Assembly: GCA_947629985.1 (NCBI GenBank)
Contig: CANRFV010000003.1
Coordinates: 62,001-126,000, forward strand
DNA length: 64,000 nt
Reading direction: 5' to 3'
From: an uncultured Clostridia bacterium
GTDB lineage: Bacteria > Bacillota > Clostridia > Christensenellales > CAG-314
Below the pieces are notes generated by a model. It saw only the letters and a list, made by a program, of their open reading frames with translations, was not told the origin of the DNA and ran no database searches. Positions within the stretch are counted from its first letter, which is position 1. Every line of letters begins with the position of its first letter. Position numbers and translations under genes: made by a program. Shown piece by piece: positions 54,447 through 62,681 of this stretch.

Positions 54447-55586
54447 TCAGGCAGCCTGTTGCGGTTGCGAAACTTCCGCAATAACGCGGCGCATAGCCTT
54501 GGTGGACAGCGCGGCAAGCCCCACAACAAGCACAATGGCGATATCCGCAAATACAAAGCAATTGTACACAAACGCCCAACTTACGGCGTTGTAGCCGTCC
54601 ATCGCCCAACTGCTGAACACATAGTAACCGGAAATTACGTGCGAAACGTATCTTAGCAAGCCCGCAACAAGCGCGCCCACGGTAAACTCGGCAAGAATGT
54701 GTCCCTTGACGCCGGGGATCTTGCGCGCAATGCCCGCTACGCCCAACGCGCCGAACGCAATGGGGTAATCCAACAGTACCTGCACGGGCTGATAAAATTG
54801 CGGACTTTGAATAAATTGCAACATTCCGTACACCACGCCCACAACAAGTCCGCGGCGAGTGCCGAACATATAACTGTACAAAATGATGGGCAACATGCTG
54901 GCAAAAGTTACGCTTCCGCCCTGCGGCAAACTGAAAAATTTGACATAACTTAGCGCAAACGCCGTTGCAACGCATATTGCGCCGTAAGTAAGGGCGCGAG
55001 CGTCGTAACCGTTGTCGTTGCGGTTGCCGCCAAGTACAGCCAGAGCAACAATAACCGCCACCAACACGCAAGTAACCAGCGGCATTTGCCAACTGCCGTC
55101 CAAAGGTTGAAAATACTCATCAAATGGCACTGTGCAAGCGACTACCACTGCAAAAACAACAAAACCTACCGCCAAACCCAGGCTAACCCATTTGGCACCT
55201 TTCACATTAAACTTTAACAATGACAGACTCACAATCAGTGCCACAGCAACGTAAGCGATCATGCCGACAAACAGCCAATAGTTGTTGTTGACGTCGCCCG
55301 ACCACAGTTGGTAACAAAAGCGCGCAAAGCCCAACAGCAATATCGTTGCGACGGAATAGCCCACTACAATGCCCACGATAGTGCGGCGAGAACGCGCAAG
55401 TTGCTCGTCGCTGCGGTTGCGTATGACTATGGCGTAGATGAGCAAGCCCAACGCCAACGCAATTGTGGCGTACAATGCAAACCCCTGCAACACGTCGCGC
55501 AATGCTTTGAATGTGGCTTTGTCGTAGCCGGCATCATGTTGCGCAAAACTTTTGAGAAGTTGCCACATTTGTTTTAGTTCTTCCAT
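54447..55586 (-). CDS. thiT: Thiamine ECF transporter component ThiT fused to N-terminal membrane domain
   Basis: A 379-aa membrane protein. From about residue 195 it matches ThiT, the thiamine-binding S component of ECF transporters: LTYGAICVATAFALSYVKFF, GSVTFASMLPIILYSYMFG and GVVYGMLQF. ThiT alone is ~180 aa. The first ~190 residues form a further 5-6 helix region I do not recognise. A TPP riboswitch and terminator upstream support thiamine as ligand. ATG 55586 follows AAGGAG. It needs the shared EcfA/EcfT module, not in this window. Confidence 0.88.
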   Translation of the reverse strand: MEELKQMWQLLKSFAQHDAGYDKATFKALRDVLQGFALYATIALALGLLIYAIVIRNRSDEQLARSRRTIVGIVVGYSVATILLLGFARFCYQLWSGDVNNNYWLFVGMIAYVAVALIVSLSLLKFNVKGAKWVSLGLAVGFVVFAVVVACTVPFDEYFQPLDGSWQMPLVTCVLVAVIVALAVLGGNRNDNGYDARALTYGAICVATAFALSYVKFFSLPQGGSVTFASMLPIILYSYMFGTRRGLVVGVVYGMLQFIQSPQFYQPVQVLLDYPIAFGALGVAGIARKIPGVKGHILAEFTVGALVAGLLRYVSHVISGYYVFSSWAMDGYNAVSWAFVYNCFVFADIAIVLVVGLAALSTKAMRRVIAEVSQPQQAA

Positions 55587-55617
55587 ACAAAATTTTCTCC
55601 TTATTGTTTTTTGCCAA

Positions 55618-55650
55618 GAAAAAAAGTCTCCGTGAATACACGCAGACTTG
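55618..55650 (-). terminator. Expression-platform terminator of the TPP riboswitch
   Basis: Minus-strand AGTCT-CGTG/CACG-AGACT stem, followed by TTTTTTT. It sits between aptamer and the thiT start, so it is the probable regulated terminator. Confidence 0.8.
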
Positions 55651-55677
55651 CAAAGAAAACATACCGATATGGTAAAT

Positions 55678-55766
55678 AAGGCGCGCTTCCTTTCGCAAGT
55701 TCTAACTTGATCCAAGTTCAAAGGGACTCTCTCAGCCGATTGCTCGGCACCCCCAGCCACCTAAGT
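55678..55766 (-). ncRNA. TPP riboswitch (THI box)
   Basis: On the minus strand the conserved blocks GGGGGTGCC, GCTGAGAG, CCCTTTGAAC, TTGGATCAAGTTAG and CTTGCGAAAGGAAG occur in the right order and spacing. High thiamine pyrophosphate would favour the downstream terminator and shut off thiamine uptake. Confidence 0.93.
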
Positions 55767-55792
55767 ATAGCAAACTATATGAAAAATGTCAA
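55764..55792 (-). promoter_or_regulatory. SigA-like promoter of the thiT transcript
   Basis: TTGACA (55792-55787), a 17-nt spacer and TATACT (55769-55764) on the minus strand, directly before the riboswitch. Confidence 0.85.
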
Positions 55793-55804
55793 TTGAAACA
55801 ACAG

Positions 55805-56461
55805 AATGATGTTGTTCGCTTGCGCGAAATGCTGCGCAGTTATATTTTGCTGTAAGGCAAATGTTTTGCCTTACAGCAAAGTGAGATTTTTCCGCTTTCA
55901 GCGGAAAAGTGAGATTATTCGCTATCGCGAATAGTGATATTTTTCCGTCTGCGACGGAAAAGTGAGATTGTTTGCTGGGCAAACAGTTGCGGAACCGTTA
56001 ATTGAACCACTTGTTGCAATAAAAAAATAATTGCCGAAGGATAATATCTTTCGGCAATCAAAATTTCAAATAAAGTAGGAATTTGAGTGAGCGTAGCGCG
56101 ATAGCGCACAAATTCATACAAGCAACAAGTAGTCCAAATTAAACCCAACCTTGTAATCCCGCTGAGCGAGTGTATCCACTGCAAAATAATCTGCAACGAG
56201 TATGCCGCATACAATCTTATTATTTGGGCGCGAGTGCTGTTACAATTCAAAACAATCTGCAACAAGCGTGCCGCATCTAACAAGGTGCGGCACACGAAGT
56301 GAAGCCGTTTTGCAGTGAACATGCGAGCGATATCCTTTTTGAGCGCGATCGCACGAGCGGTCTCCGTTTTGAATGCAATTGCACGAGCGCTACCACATTT
56401 TTATTGCGGCATACGAAGCGAAGCCTTTTTGCAGGGGATATGCGAGCGGTATGGTGGTCGG
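55805..56461. repeat. Intergenic mosaic repeat block R7
   Basis: Hairpin array with GTGAGATT/GTGATATT linkers (55815-55990), AT-rich centre, the GCACAAATTCATACAAGCAA and GCGAGTGTATCCACTGCAAA modules (56107-56190), and the GTGCCGCATC/GGTGCGGCAC hairpin (56267-56295). It ends with a GAAGCGAAGCCTTTTTGCAG module (56416) and GGTGGTCGG (56453-56461), 8 nt from the stop at 56470. No gene. Confidence 0.8.
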
Positions 56462-56469
56462 AATCGGGC

Positions 56470-57396
56470 TCAAAATGCCCACGGCAGCACCAGCGCCAGA
56501 CCGAAGCCCGCCGACAAAGATACAAAGTTGGCAACAAGCGAGTACACAAAACATTTCCACACGGGCACGCCGTCCTTGCGCAATACGATACAGTACGTTG
56601 CCGCTTCCACAAGGAAAACCAGCAATTCCAACGGCAGGTATACAAACAGTACCATTATTATGCCCTGAAAATAATCTATCAGGTTTAGCCCTATGTTGAG
56701 CAAAAGTTGCGTTACTACGTTTGTTACGGTTATTGTTACAAGCGATTTGCGACTTGTGAGCCTGAACGCCAACGCCAACAGCAACTCGATGACAACCGTT
56801 GCCGCAAGGCGCACCACAAGCCCGACAATCTCGCCAAAGTAATCGTACGAAATGCGCACTTGTACGGGTAGCGCGCCGTCGCCCGTCTGCAACCATTCGG
56901 ACAAATCTACGGCAAAGTAACTGTTGAGCGCGTAGGTTTTGCACACATCGCTTTCGGCAAAAGTTTGCGTATCGACAAAGTAAAGCAGTATTTTGAAATT
57001 GTCCGGAGGATGGTAACCCCACTCGATCTGCCCGTCGCCTTCCAACGTCCACCACCGTTGCACAAAGTAGTAGCCGTCCTTGTCGGCGTAGTTGACAAAC
57101 AGTTGCCAACAGTATTCGGCGTACTGCGCGTCGGTAAATTGCGACATATCCACTTTGCTGTCGGGGTCGGATGGGTCGTACCACTGCCAAGGTCCGCTGT
57201 ATTTGTCTTCCGAAAGCAAGGTTACTATTACGCCGCCTTGGGGCACACCGTCAAACGTTATTGTGGTATTGGGGTGCGGACCCATATCGGCGTAGGCGGG
57301 CATTGCGCCCAAAACCGCCGCGACAAGCGCCGTTACAATTGCCGCGGCAAGTATAAGTTTGCTTAAATTGTTGCGACGAAAGCGCATATCTGTCAT
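56470..57396 (-). CDS. Secreted/membrane protein of unknown function
   Basis: A 308-aa protein with an N-terminal signal sequence (about residues 12-36, ending AYADMG), an extracellular part of ~140 residues rich in Trp, Tyr and Asp, and four helices in the C-terminal half. No family is recognised. The ATG lies 3 nt after the vWA lipoprotein stop, and the SD (AGGGAG) is inside that gene, so the two are co-translated and probably act together at the cell surface. Confidence 0.7.
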   Translation of the reverse strand: MTDMRFRRNNLSKLILAAAIVTALVAAVLGAMPAYADMGPHPNTTITFDGVPQGGVIVTLLSEDKYSGPWQWYDPSDPDSKVDMSQFTDAQYAEYCWQLFVNYADKDGYYFVQRWWTLEGDGQIEWGYHPPDNFKILLYFVDTQTFAESDVCKTYALNSYFAVDLSEWLQTGDGALPVQVRISYDYFGEIVGLVVRLAATVVIELLLALAFRLTSRKSLVTITVTNVVTQLLLNIGLNLIDYFQGIIMVLFVYLPLELLVFLVEAATYCIVLRKDGVPVWKCFVYSLVANFVSLSAGFGLALVLPWAF

Positions 57397-57399
57397 ACT

Positions 57400-58923
57400 T
57401 TATTCTCCCTTGGCAGACTGCGTTGCCAAAGCGCGCGCCAACTCGGCAAATTCCGCGCGGAACGGGTCGGCTTGGACGTAATCGGCAATGGAATCCAACC
57501 GAGCCAAAACCTGCTCGATATCGGCTTGGGGAGCCTTGTCGGATTGGCGCAGAACAAGCGCAAATTCCGCCACACAACCGATAAACACCGTCTGTGCGGA
57601 AGGTTGCGCCGTAATATCGGCTACCGTAAACGATTTGGTTACGGATTTATTGGTTGCGGCGGCGTCGGGCGTTTTGTAACGCACTTCCACCGCGGCTATT
57701 TGCGCCGCTTGATCCGCCGCGAGAGCGTCGCTACGCAACTCCACTTCGTACAGCGCGGTTACGGTGTGCCCCGAACCGATTTCGCCGGCGTCGGTTTTGT
57801 CGTCGTTAAATTCGTCTTGGCTAAGCAATTTGGTGTCGTATCCCAACAGGCGATAACTGCTTACGACGTCGGAATTGAACGTTACGCCCGCTTTTACGTC
57901 CTTGGCAACTACGTGCATTGTGCCGCCGAACTCCTGAGTAAGCACTTTGCGCGCTTCGTTGACGTCGTCCAGATAAAAATGGTTGCCGTTGCCGTTGTTG
58001 GCAAGAGTTTCCATAGTTTTGTCGTTGGTGTTGAACATTCCCACCCCCAATACGGACAGGGTGATGGGCTTGGAAGCGTTGTTTGCGTGCGACTTTATAA
58101 GGCTTTTTAATGCCGTTTCGTTGGTGGCGCCCACGTTGAAATCGCCGTCGGTGGCAAGAATAACGCGGTTTGTGCCGCCTTCCACAAAGTATTTTTCCGC
58201 AACGGAGTACGCAACGTTTATGCCGCCTTCGCCGTTGGTGGAACCGCTTGCCATAAGGTCCTCTATTACGTGCGCAACGGTAATTTTGTCGGTTTTGACG
58301 CGCGCGCCTTCCAACCGCACGCCTGCGTCCGCCGCGTACGTTACAACAGATACGATGTCGTCGTCGCTAAGACTGTCCAACATCATTACCAGCGACTGCT
58401 GAATGAGCGGCAATCTGTCGGACGACGCCATAGAACCGCTTGTGTCGATAAGAAACACAATATTGTTGGGCTTGCGCGCGGACATATCGACTTGTTCGGC
58501 GGCAACGCCTATTTGCAAAAGTTTGTGCGCGCTGTTCCAAGGGCAATCGGTAATGCAACCGCTGATTGCAAGCGCGTCGTCGCCCGTGGGGCGCGCGTAA
58601 TCGTAATTGAAGTAATTTACGTATTCTTCCAAACGCACCGACGCGGGAGCGACCGTCAAGCCTTCGTTGATTTGACGGCGCATAATGGAATAGTTGGCTG
58701 TGTTGCGATCCATCGAAAAATAACTGTCGGGTTGCGCTGACGCGTTGACAAAGTCGTTTTCCACCACGTCGCCGTATTGGTAATTTTCGCCCAACCAACC
58801 GGACGCGTCCGAAATGTCCAAATCACCGAACTCGCCCGCATTGGGTCCGTACGGATTTGCCGAGCAGGACGCCAGCATTACCGCGCACAATACAAAAACA
58901 ATAACTGTAAGAAATTTTTTCAT
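57400..58923 (-). CDS. vWA-domain lipoprotein (YfbK-like)
   Basis: A 507-aa lipoprotein with lipobox LASC (Cys about residue 20). After the YfbK-type N-terminal region (EYVNYFNYDY) comes a von Willebrand factor A domain with MIDAS FLIDTSGSMASS (about residue 158) and ATDGDFNVG. A C-terminal domain follows. It probably binds another extracellular protein in a metal-dependent way. It lies 74 nt downstream of a putative anti-sigma factor gene, so it is likely in the sigma-factor operon. Confidence 0.88.
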   Translation of the reverse strand: MKKFLTVIVFVLCAVMLASCSANPYGPNAGEFGDLDISDASGWLGENYQYGDVVENDFVNASAQPDSYFSMDRNTANYSIMRRQINEGLTVAPASVRLEEYVNYFNYDYARPTGDDALAISGCITDCPWNSAHKLLQIGVAAEQVDMSARKPNNIVFLIDTSGSMASSDRLPLIQQSLVMMLDSLSDDDIVSVVTYAADAGVRLEGARVKTDKITVAHVIEDLMASGSTNGEGGINVAYSVAEKYFVEGGTNRVILATDGDFNVGATNETALKSLIKSHANNASKPITLSVLGVGMFNTNDKTMETLANNGNGNHFYLDDVNEARKVLTQEFGGTMHVVAKDVKAGVTFNSDVVSSYRLLGYDTKLLSQDEFNDDKTDAGEIGSGHTVTALYEVELRSDALAADQAAQIAAVEVRYKTPDAAATNKSVTKSFTVADITAQPSAQTVFIGCVAEFALVLRQSDKAPQADIEQVLARLDSIADYVQADPFRAEFAELARALATQSAKGE

Positions 58924-58997
58924 AAACGCTCCTTTGTAGGCAAAAGTTGCCCGCTTTGTTTACTTATACAACCGCAAAAACAAGCGTTTTGTCCCGA

Positions 58998-59699
58998 TTA
59001 TTTCAAATTTTTCGTCAATTTGTTTATAATTTGTTCGGCAAGACTGTCGTTGGCGCCCGTCATCGCGCTGACGTAGTAATGGTAATCGTCCAGCCTGAAA
59101 AATGCCGACGTTAAATATTCGCCCTTGTACCTGTCGGCGGTGTAGGTGTAAGCCGACAATTGCCCCTTGCGAAGCGTCGCGTTGTATTCTTCGGCAAAAC
59201 TGCGACACAAATAACCGTTCTTTTCGGCGATGAGCGTAATTTCCACAAAACCGCCGTCCGCCGCGCGCACGCCCAAGTCGGCAACGATATAACGCAAATC
59301 GCCGTCGTCGGCAAAGTAGCCGTAATATTTGTCGTATACCACAGTCCAATCGTCGCCGCCAAACCGCTCTACGGGCAAATACGGCGCGGTTTGACTTGCG
59401 CTGAGCGCTTTGCCGTTGATTTGTCGGGACGTATAATATTGCAATTTGTTATTGTCGTAAAAGTTGCCGTTGAGTATTACGGGAAACACCGCCAGGCACA
59501 CGGCAATCACTGCGCACACGCCGCACATCGCCCATATAAAGCCGCGGCGTTTGCCCGACGGTTTGGCGGACGGTACGGCGCAATTGCTTTGCGCGTTTTG
59601 CGACATAACACTGCGCGCGCGGTCTGCCAGATCGCTGCGATCGGGCAAATTTTGCGCGTAATCATCGAATATTTGTTGTATTTTGTCGTTTCGTTTCAT
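58998..59699 (-). CDS. Putative membrane anti-sigma factor
   Basis: A 233-aa protein with a ~50-residue cytoplasmic start, one membrane helix (about residues 53-74) and an extracellular domain rich in Tyr and Asp. It follows an ECF-type sigma factor gene by 5 nt, the common place for its anti-sigma factor, but no zinc ZAS motif (HxxxCxxC) is seen. The assignment therefore rests on position and topology. The extracellular domain could sense a surface signal and release the sigma factor. Confidence 0.6.
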   Translation of the reverse strand: MKRNDKIQQIFDDYAQNLPDRSDLADRARSVMSQNAQSNCAVPSAKPSGKRRGFIWAMCGVCAVIAVCLAVFPVILNGNFYDNNKLQYYTSRQINGKALSASQTAPYLPVERFGGDDWTVVYDKYYGYFADDGDLRYIVADLGVRAADGGFVEITLIAEKNGYLCRSFAEEYNATLRKGQLSAYTYTADRYKGEYLTSAFFRLDDYHYYVSAMTGANDSLAEQIINKLTKNLK

Positions 59700-59704
59700 C
59701 GGTT

Positions 59705-60268
59705 TTACAACTCCCCGTTGCCGTCGTTTGTCCCGCCGTCAAGCAGAATTTTCAATTTGTTTTCCGCGCTTACTTCCGTTCGGTGTACCGCCGACTTGGA
59801 CCTGCCCGTAAGCGCGGCTATGTCCCGCAAGGTGTAATCGGCAAAATATTTGTAGTAAATTACCTGCCGTTCCTGCTGAGTTAGTTGCTCCATAGCGCTA
59901 CTGACGGTAAGTTGAGCGGCGGAACTGTCGGCAAGAGAACCGCCGTCCGAAATGTTAAGACAGTCGTCTATATTTACGCACAGTTGCCTTTTTTCGCGGC
60001 GAAGCGCGCTGAGCGCGACGTTTTGCGTTATTTTGCATATCCAACCGTAGCCGTTTGTGCCGGGGCGATATTTGCGCGCGCTGTTTACTATGCGCACAAA
60101 ACTGTCCTGCACCACGTCCTCGGCAAGCGCCCTGTCGCGTACGATAGATTGCGCCAGCGACAACATTCGGGCGGAAACAAGGCGCGACAAGTCATCCAAG
60201 GCGTATTGCTTACCCTTGGCTATTTCCGTAATTAACGTATCGATAATGCGGCGCATTGTTTCCGTCAT
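59705..60268 (-). CDS. ECF-type RNA polymerase sigma factor
   Basis: A 187-aa sigma factor of group IV. Region 2 is present (AEDVVQDSFVRIVNSARKYR, about residues 49-68, then GYGWICKITQNVALSALRRE), as is region 4 (QLTQQERQVIYYKYFADYTL, then DIAALTGRSKSAVHRTE). It starts at ATG 60268, exactly where its promoter predicts transcription to begin, so the mRNA is leaderless. Downstream in the same direction lie the putative anti-sigma factor, vWA lipoprotein and membrane protein. Confidence 0.92.
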   Translation of the reverse strand: MTETMRRIIDTLITEIAKGKQYALDDLSRLVSARMLSLAQSIVRDRALAEDVVQDSFVRIVNSARKYRPGTNGYGWICKITQNVALSALRREKRQLCVNIDDCLNISDGGSLADSSAAQLTVSSAMEQLTQQERQVIYYKYFADYTLRDIAALTGRSKSAVHRTEVSAENKLKILLDGGTNDGNGEL

Positions 60269-60274
60269 AATCAA

Positions 60275-60303
60275 ATTATAACAACATTTTTGCCGATTTG
60301 CAA
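60275..60303 (-). promoter_or_regulatory. Promoter giving a leaderless sigma factor mRNA
   Basis: TTGCAA (60303-60298), a 17-nt spacer and TATAAT (60280-60275) on the minus strand; the ATG is 6 nt downstream. This looks like a SigA promoter. An ECF-type autoregulated promoter was not seen. The gap 60304-60613 holds nothing else. Confidence 0.75.
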
Positions 60304-60599
60304 TGCAATATTGACTATTGAACAATTCGACATATATACAACCGCGCAATTTGCCGATTTGTCCCGCGAAAATATCAAAAAAAATACCAAACCGCCGCCG
60401 TTGCCGCCGAAAACGCACCTGCGCGACAAAAGCGACTTGCCGCAGTTGACGTTGCAAAAAACAATTCGTCTGCCGACAACGCCCCCCCCAAAAAACAAAA
60501 GGCGCCGTTTGCAATGCTGCGCGACAAAAATCTACGCGCAACCGCTGCTACGGCGCATAACGTTTGCGCCTTGAACCAACCGCACTCGCAGTAAGGCGC

Positions 60600-60633
60600 A
60601 AAAAATATGTAACGTCAAGCGCGGCGGCTTGAC
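60600..60633 (-). terminator. Intrinsic terminator of the DUF1540 gene
   Basis: Minus-strand GTCAAG/CTTGAC stem with a GC-rich loop, followed by a T-containing tail ending TTTTTT. Confidence 0.6.
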
Positions 60634-60640
60634 GAACCGG

Positions 60641-60790
60641 TTACTTGTGAATGTAATTTTTGCAATAATGCGCCGTTTCGCAGTCGTCGCAAGGCGTAAC
60701 CGTAATTTGCGACAATTGACAGCAACACTGCGCGTCGTTGTGGAACTTGCATGCGCACACGTCGCACATAATTGTTTGTTGATTCTTCAT
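60641..60790 (-). CDS. DUF1540-type cysteine-rich small protein
   Basis: A 49-aa peptide with eight cysteines: CDVCAC near the N-terminus, CCC in the middle, CDDC and a final C before the end. The spacing and length fit the DUF1540 family of small presumed metal-binding proteins common in clostridia. The role is unknown. AGGAGG lies 6 nt before ATG 60790, a very strong site. Confidence 0.85.
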   Translation of the reverse strand: MKNQQTIMCDVCACKFHNDAQCCCQLSQITVTPCDDCETAHYCKNYIHK

Positions 60791-60944
60791 TTTGCACCTC
60801 CTGCACAAAGTATGCGCTTTTTTGACGGCAAAAATACCGTTTGCAAAGCGTCAGACCGTGCCACACGCGGCTATACGGCTACGGCGAAAAGGTTGCGGCG
60901 GATTATCTTACGCCAAACTGAAACTTTTACGGTAATGTACGGCG

Positions 60945-60973
60945 TTGACGGTACGGTTAAATTAGTGTATAAT
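60945..60973 (+). promoter_or_regulatory. SigA-like promoter of rplI
   Basis: TTGACG (60945-60950), a 17-nt spacer and TATAAT (60968-60973). Confidence 0.85.
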
Positions 60974-61018
60974 ATTTGTTATTAAATAACAAAGCGCTTG
61001 CGGCGTAAAGGAGTAATT

Positions 61019-61456
61019 ATGAAGGTATTGCTGTTGCAAGATGTAAAGGGACAAGGCAAAAAGGGCGAAATAATTTCGGTTTCGGACGGGTATGCCAACA
61101 ACTTTTTACTCAAAAAGGGGCTTGGCGTTGTTGCCACCGCCGACAAAATAAATTCTGCCGCCATCCACGAACAGGCAGTATTGAAGCAAAAGGAAGCCCA
61201 ACGTCAAAAGGCGCAAGATGACGCCGACAAACTTAAAGGGCAAACCGTGCGCATTGTCGCTTCTACCGGGGCGCAGGGCAAAATGTACGGCAGCATTACC
61301 AACAAGGAAATTGCCGAAGAACTTACGAAAATGGGCTTTGCCGTGGACAAAAAACAGGTTGTATTGAAAGAGCCCATTCGCGTAAAGGGCAATTATTCGG
61401 TTACGGTAAAACTGTACGCGGAAATATCCGCGAACATTACGGTAACGGTAGACTGA
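61019..61456 (+). CDS. rplI: 50S ribosomal protein L9
   Basis: A 145-aa ribosomal protein. The N-terminal domain [20 protein letters not shown] and [15 protein letters not shown] is diagnostic. A connecting helix and the C-terminal domain ([19 protein letters not shown]) follow. It binds 23S rRNA at the base of the L1 stalk. AAAGGAG precedes ATG 61019. The usual neighbours dnaB and rpsR are absent nearby. Confidence 0.97.
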   Translation: MKVLLLQDVKGQGKKGEIISVSDGYANNFLLKKGLGVVATADKINSAAIHEQAVLKQKEAQRQKAQDDADKLKGQTVRIVASTGAQGKMYGSITNKEIAEELTKMGFAVDKKQVVLKEPIRVKGNYSVTVKLYAEISANITVTVD

Positions 61457-61571
61457 CCGCCCCGCGCGTAAACGCATATTATCTTTGCCGCAAGAACCGT
61501 CAAGCGACAAGCGGCTGTGATTTGTACGCGCGCCGTATCGGCGCCGCCAAACACCCGCAAACGGAGACTGA

Positions 61572-62675
61572 ATGGAAATTGTAAAAGTAACAAAAAGTCT
61601 GATAAAAAAATTTGTCGAGTTTCCCTACCGATTGTACCAAGGCGACGACAAATTTGTTCCGTATATGCAAGCGGATCAAATAAAAACGCTGAAAAAATTA
61701 CTGCTTAAAGACAAAACTTACACCGCCCTTGTCGCCGTGGAAAACAAGCGAATATTGGGCAGGATTTTGTTTACCGTAGACAAAAACAAGCAACTGCACA
61801 CGGACAAATGCGCGTTTTTCAGTATGTTCGAGTGCGTAGACGACCAAAGCGTGTGCAACGCGCTGTTGGACGAAACGGTAAAACTTGCCAAACAAATGGG
61901 CGCACAGTACCTGTCGGGGACGTATTTCCCGTACGATCAGGACAACCGCCGCGGCATACTTGTGTACGGATTTGACGACGCGCCGTTGATATTTACTTCG
62001 TACAACAAGCGATATTACGAAAATTTGCTGGTAAACTACGGGCTGGCAAAACAAACCGACGCGTTGGAATATTCGATAGATATAAACGCGGCGGACTCCG
62101 ATTTGTACAAACGGCTGGACGAGCGCTCGCGCAAAAAGTTCGATTTTCGCGTGGATACGGTGGATTGGAAACACATCGACCGCGACCTTGCCGACTTCCA
62201 CGAAGTAATGCAAATTGCCACCAACGAAATAATCTACCAGGACGCGCCGTCGATAGAAGCGTTGCAGACGATAGTTAAGGAATGGAAACAGTATCTGTGC
62301 AAAGACTACATACTTATTGCGCGCAGTCAAAAAGATAACCGCCCCATAGGAATATTGATGGCTTTGCCCGACTTTTTCGAAGTTTTCCGCAAGATGCGCG
62401 GCAAAACCGATCTGCGCGGATTGGCGGTATTTGTAAAAGAACGCCGCAACATACACGGTTTGCGCGCGATGCTGCAATACGTAATACCGCAGTATCAAAA
62501 TACGGGCGTGATAATTTCGCTGTACTACAAACTGTTTGAAGCGATAAAGGCAAACGGCATTACGCGGGTGGAAGCGGGCACGATAATGGAACACAACGTT
62601 CAATCCAACGAAGTGGTAAAAAGCGTAGGCGGGCAACTTGCGCGCGTGTACCGAATTTATTACAAGGAGATTTGA
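61572..62675 (+). CDS. GNAT-related acyltransferase (YghO-like)
   Basis: A 367-aa protein. It opens with KSLIKKFVEFPYRLYQGDDK, typical of a GNAT-superfamily group that transfers acyl groups (YghO-like). The C-terminal portion, with an IVKEWKQYLCKDYILIARSQ stretch and a conserved RVEAGTIMEHN region, belongs to the same architecture. The substrate is unknown. It is 6 nt upstream of a membrane protein gene, so the two are probably co-transcribed. GGAG lies before the ATG. Confidence 0.75.
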   Translation: MEIVKVTKSLIKKFVEFPYRLYQGDDKFVPYMQADQIKTLKKLLLKDKTYTALVAVENKRILGRILFTVDKNKQLHTDKCAFFSMFECVDDQSVCNALLDETVKLAKQMGAQYLSGTYFPYDQDNRRGILVYGFDDAPLIFTSYNKRYYENLLVNYGLAKQTDALEYSIDINAADSDLYKRLDERSRKKFDFRVDTVDWKHIDRDLADFHEVMQIATNEIIYQDAPSIEALQTIVKEWKQYLCKDYILIARSQKDNRPIGILMALPDFFEVFRKMRGKTDLRGLAVFVKERRNIHGLRAMLQYVIPQYQNTGVIISLYYKLFEAIKANGITRVEAGTIMEHNVQSNEVVKSVGGQLARVYRIYYKEI

Positions 62676-62681
62676 TCGGAT

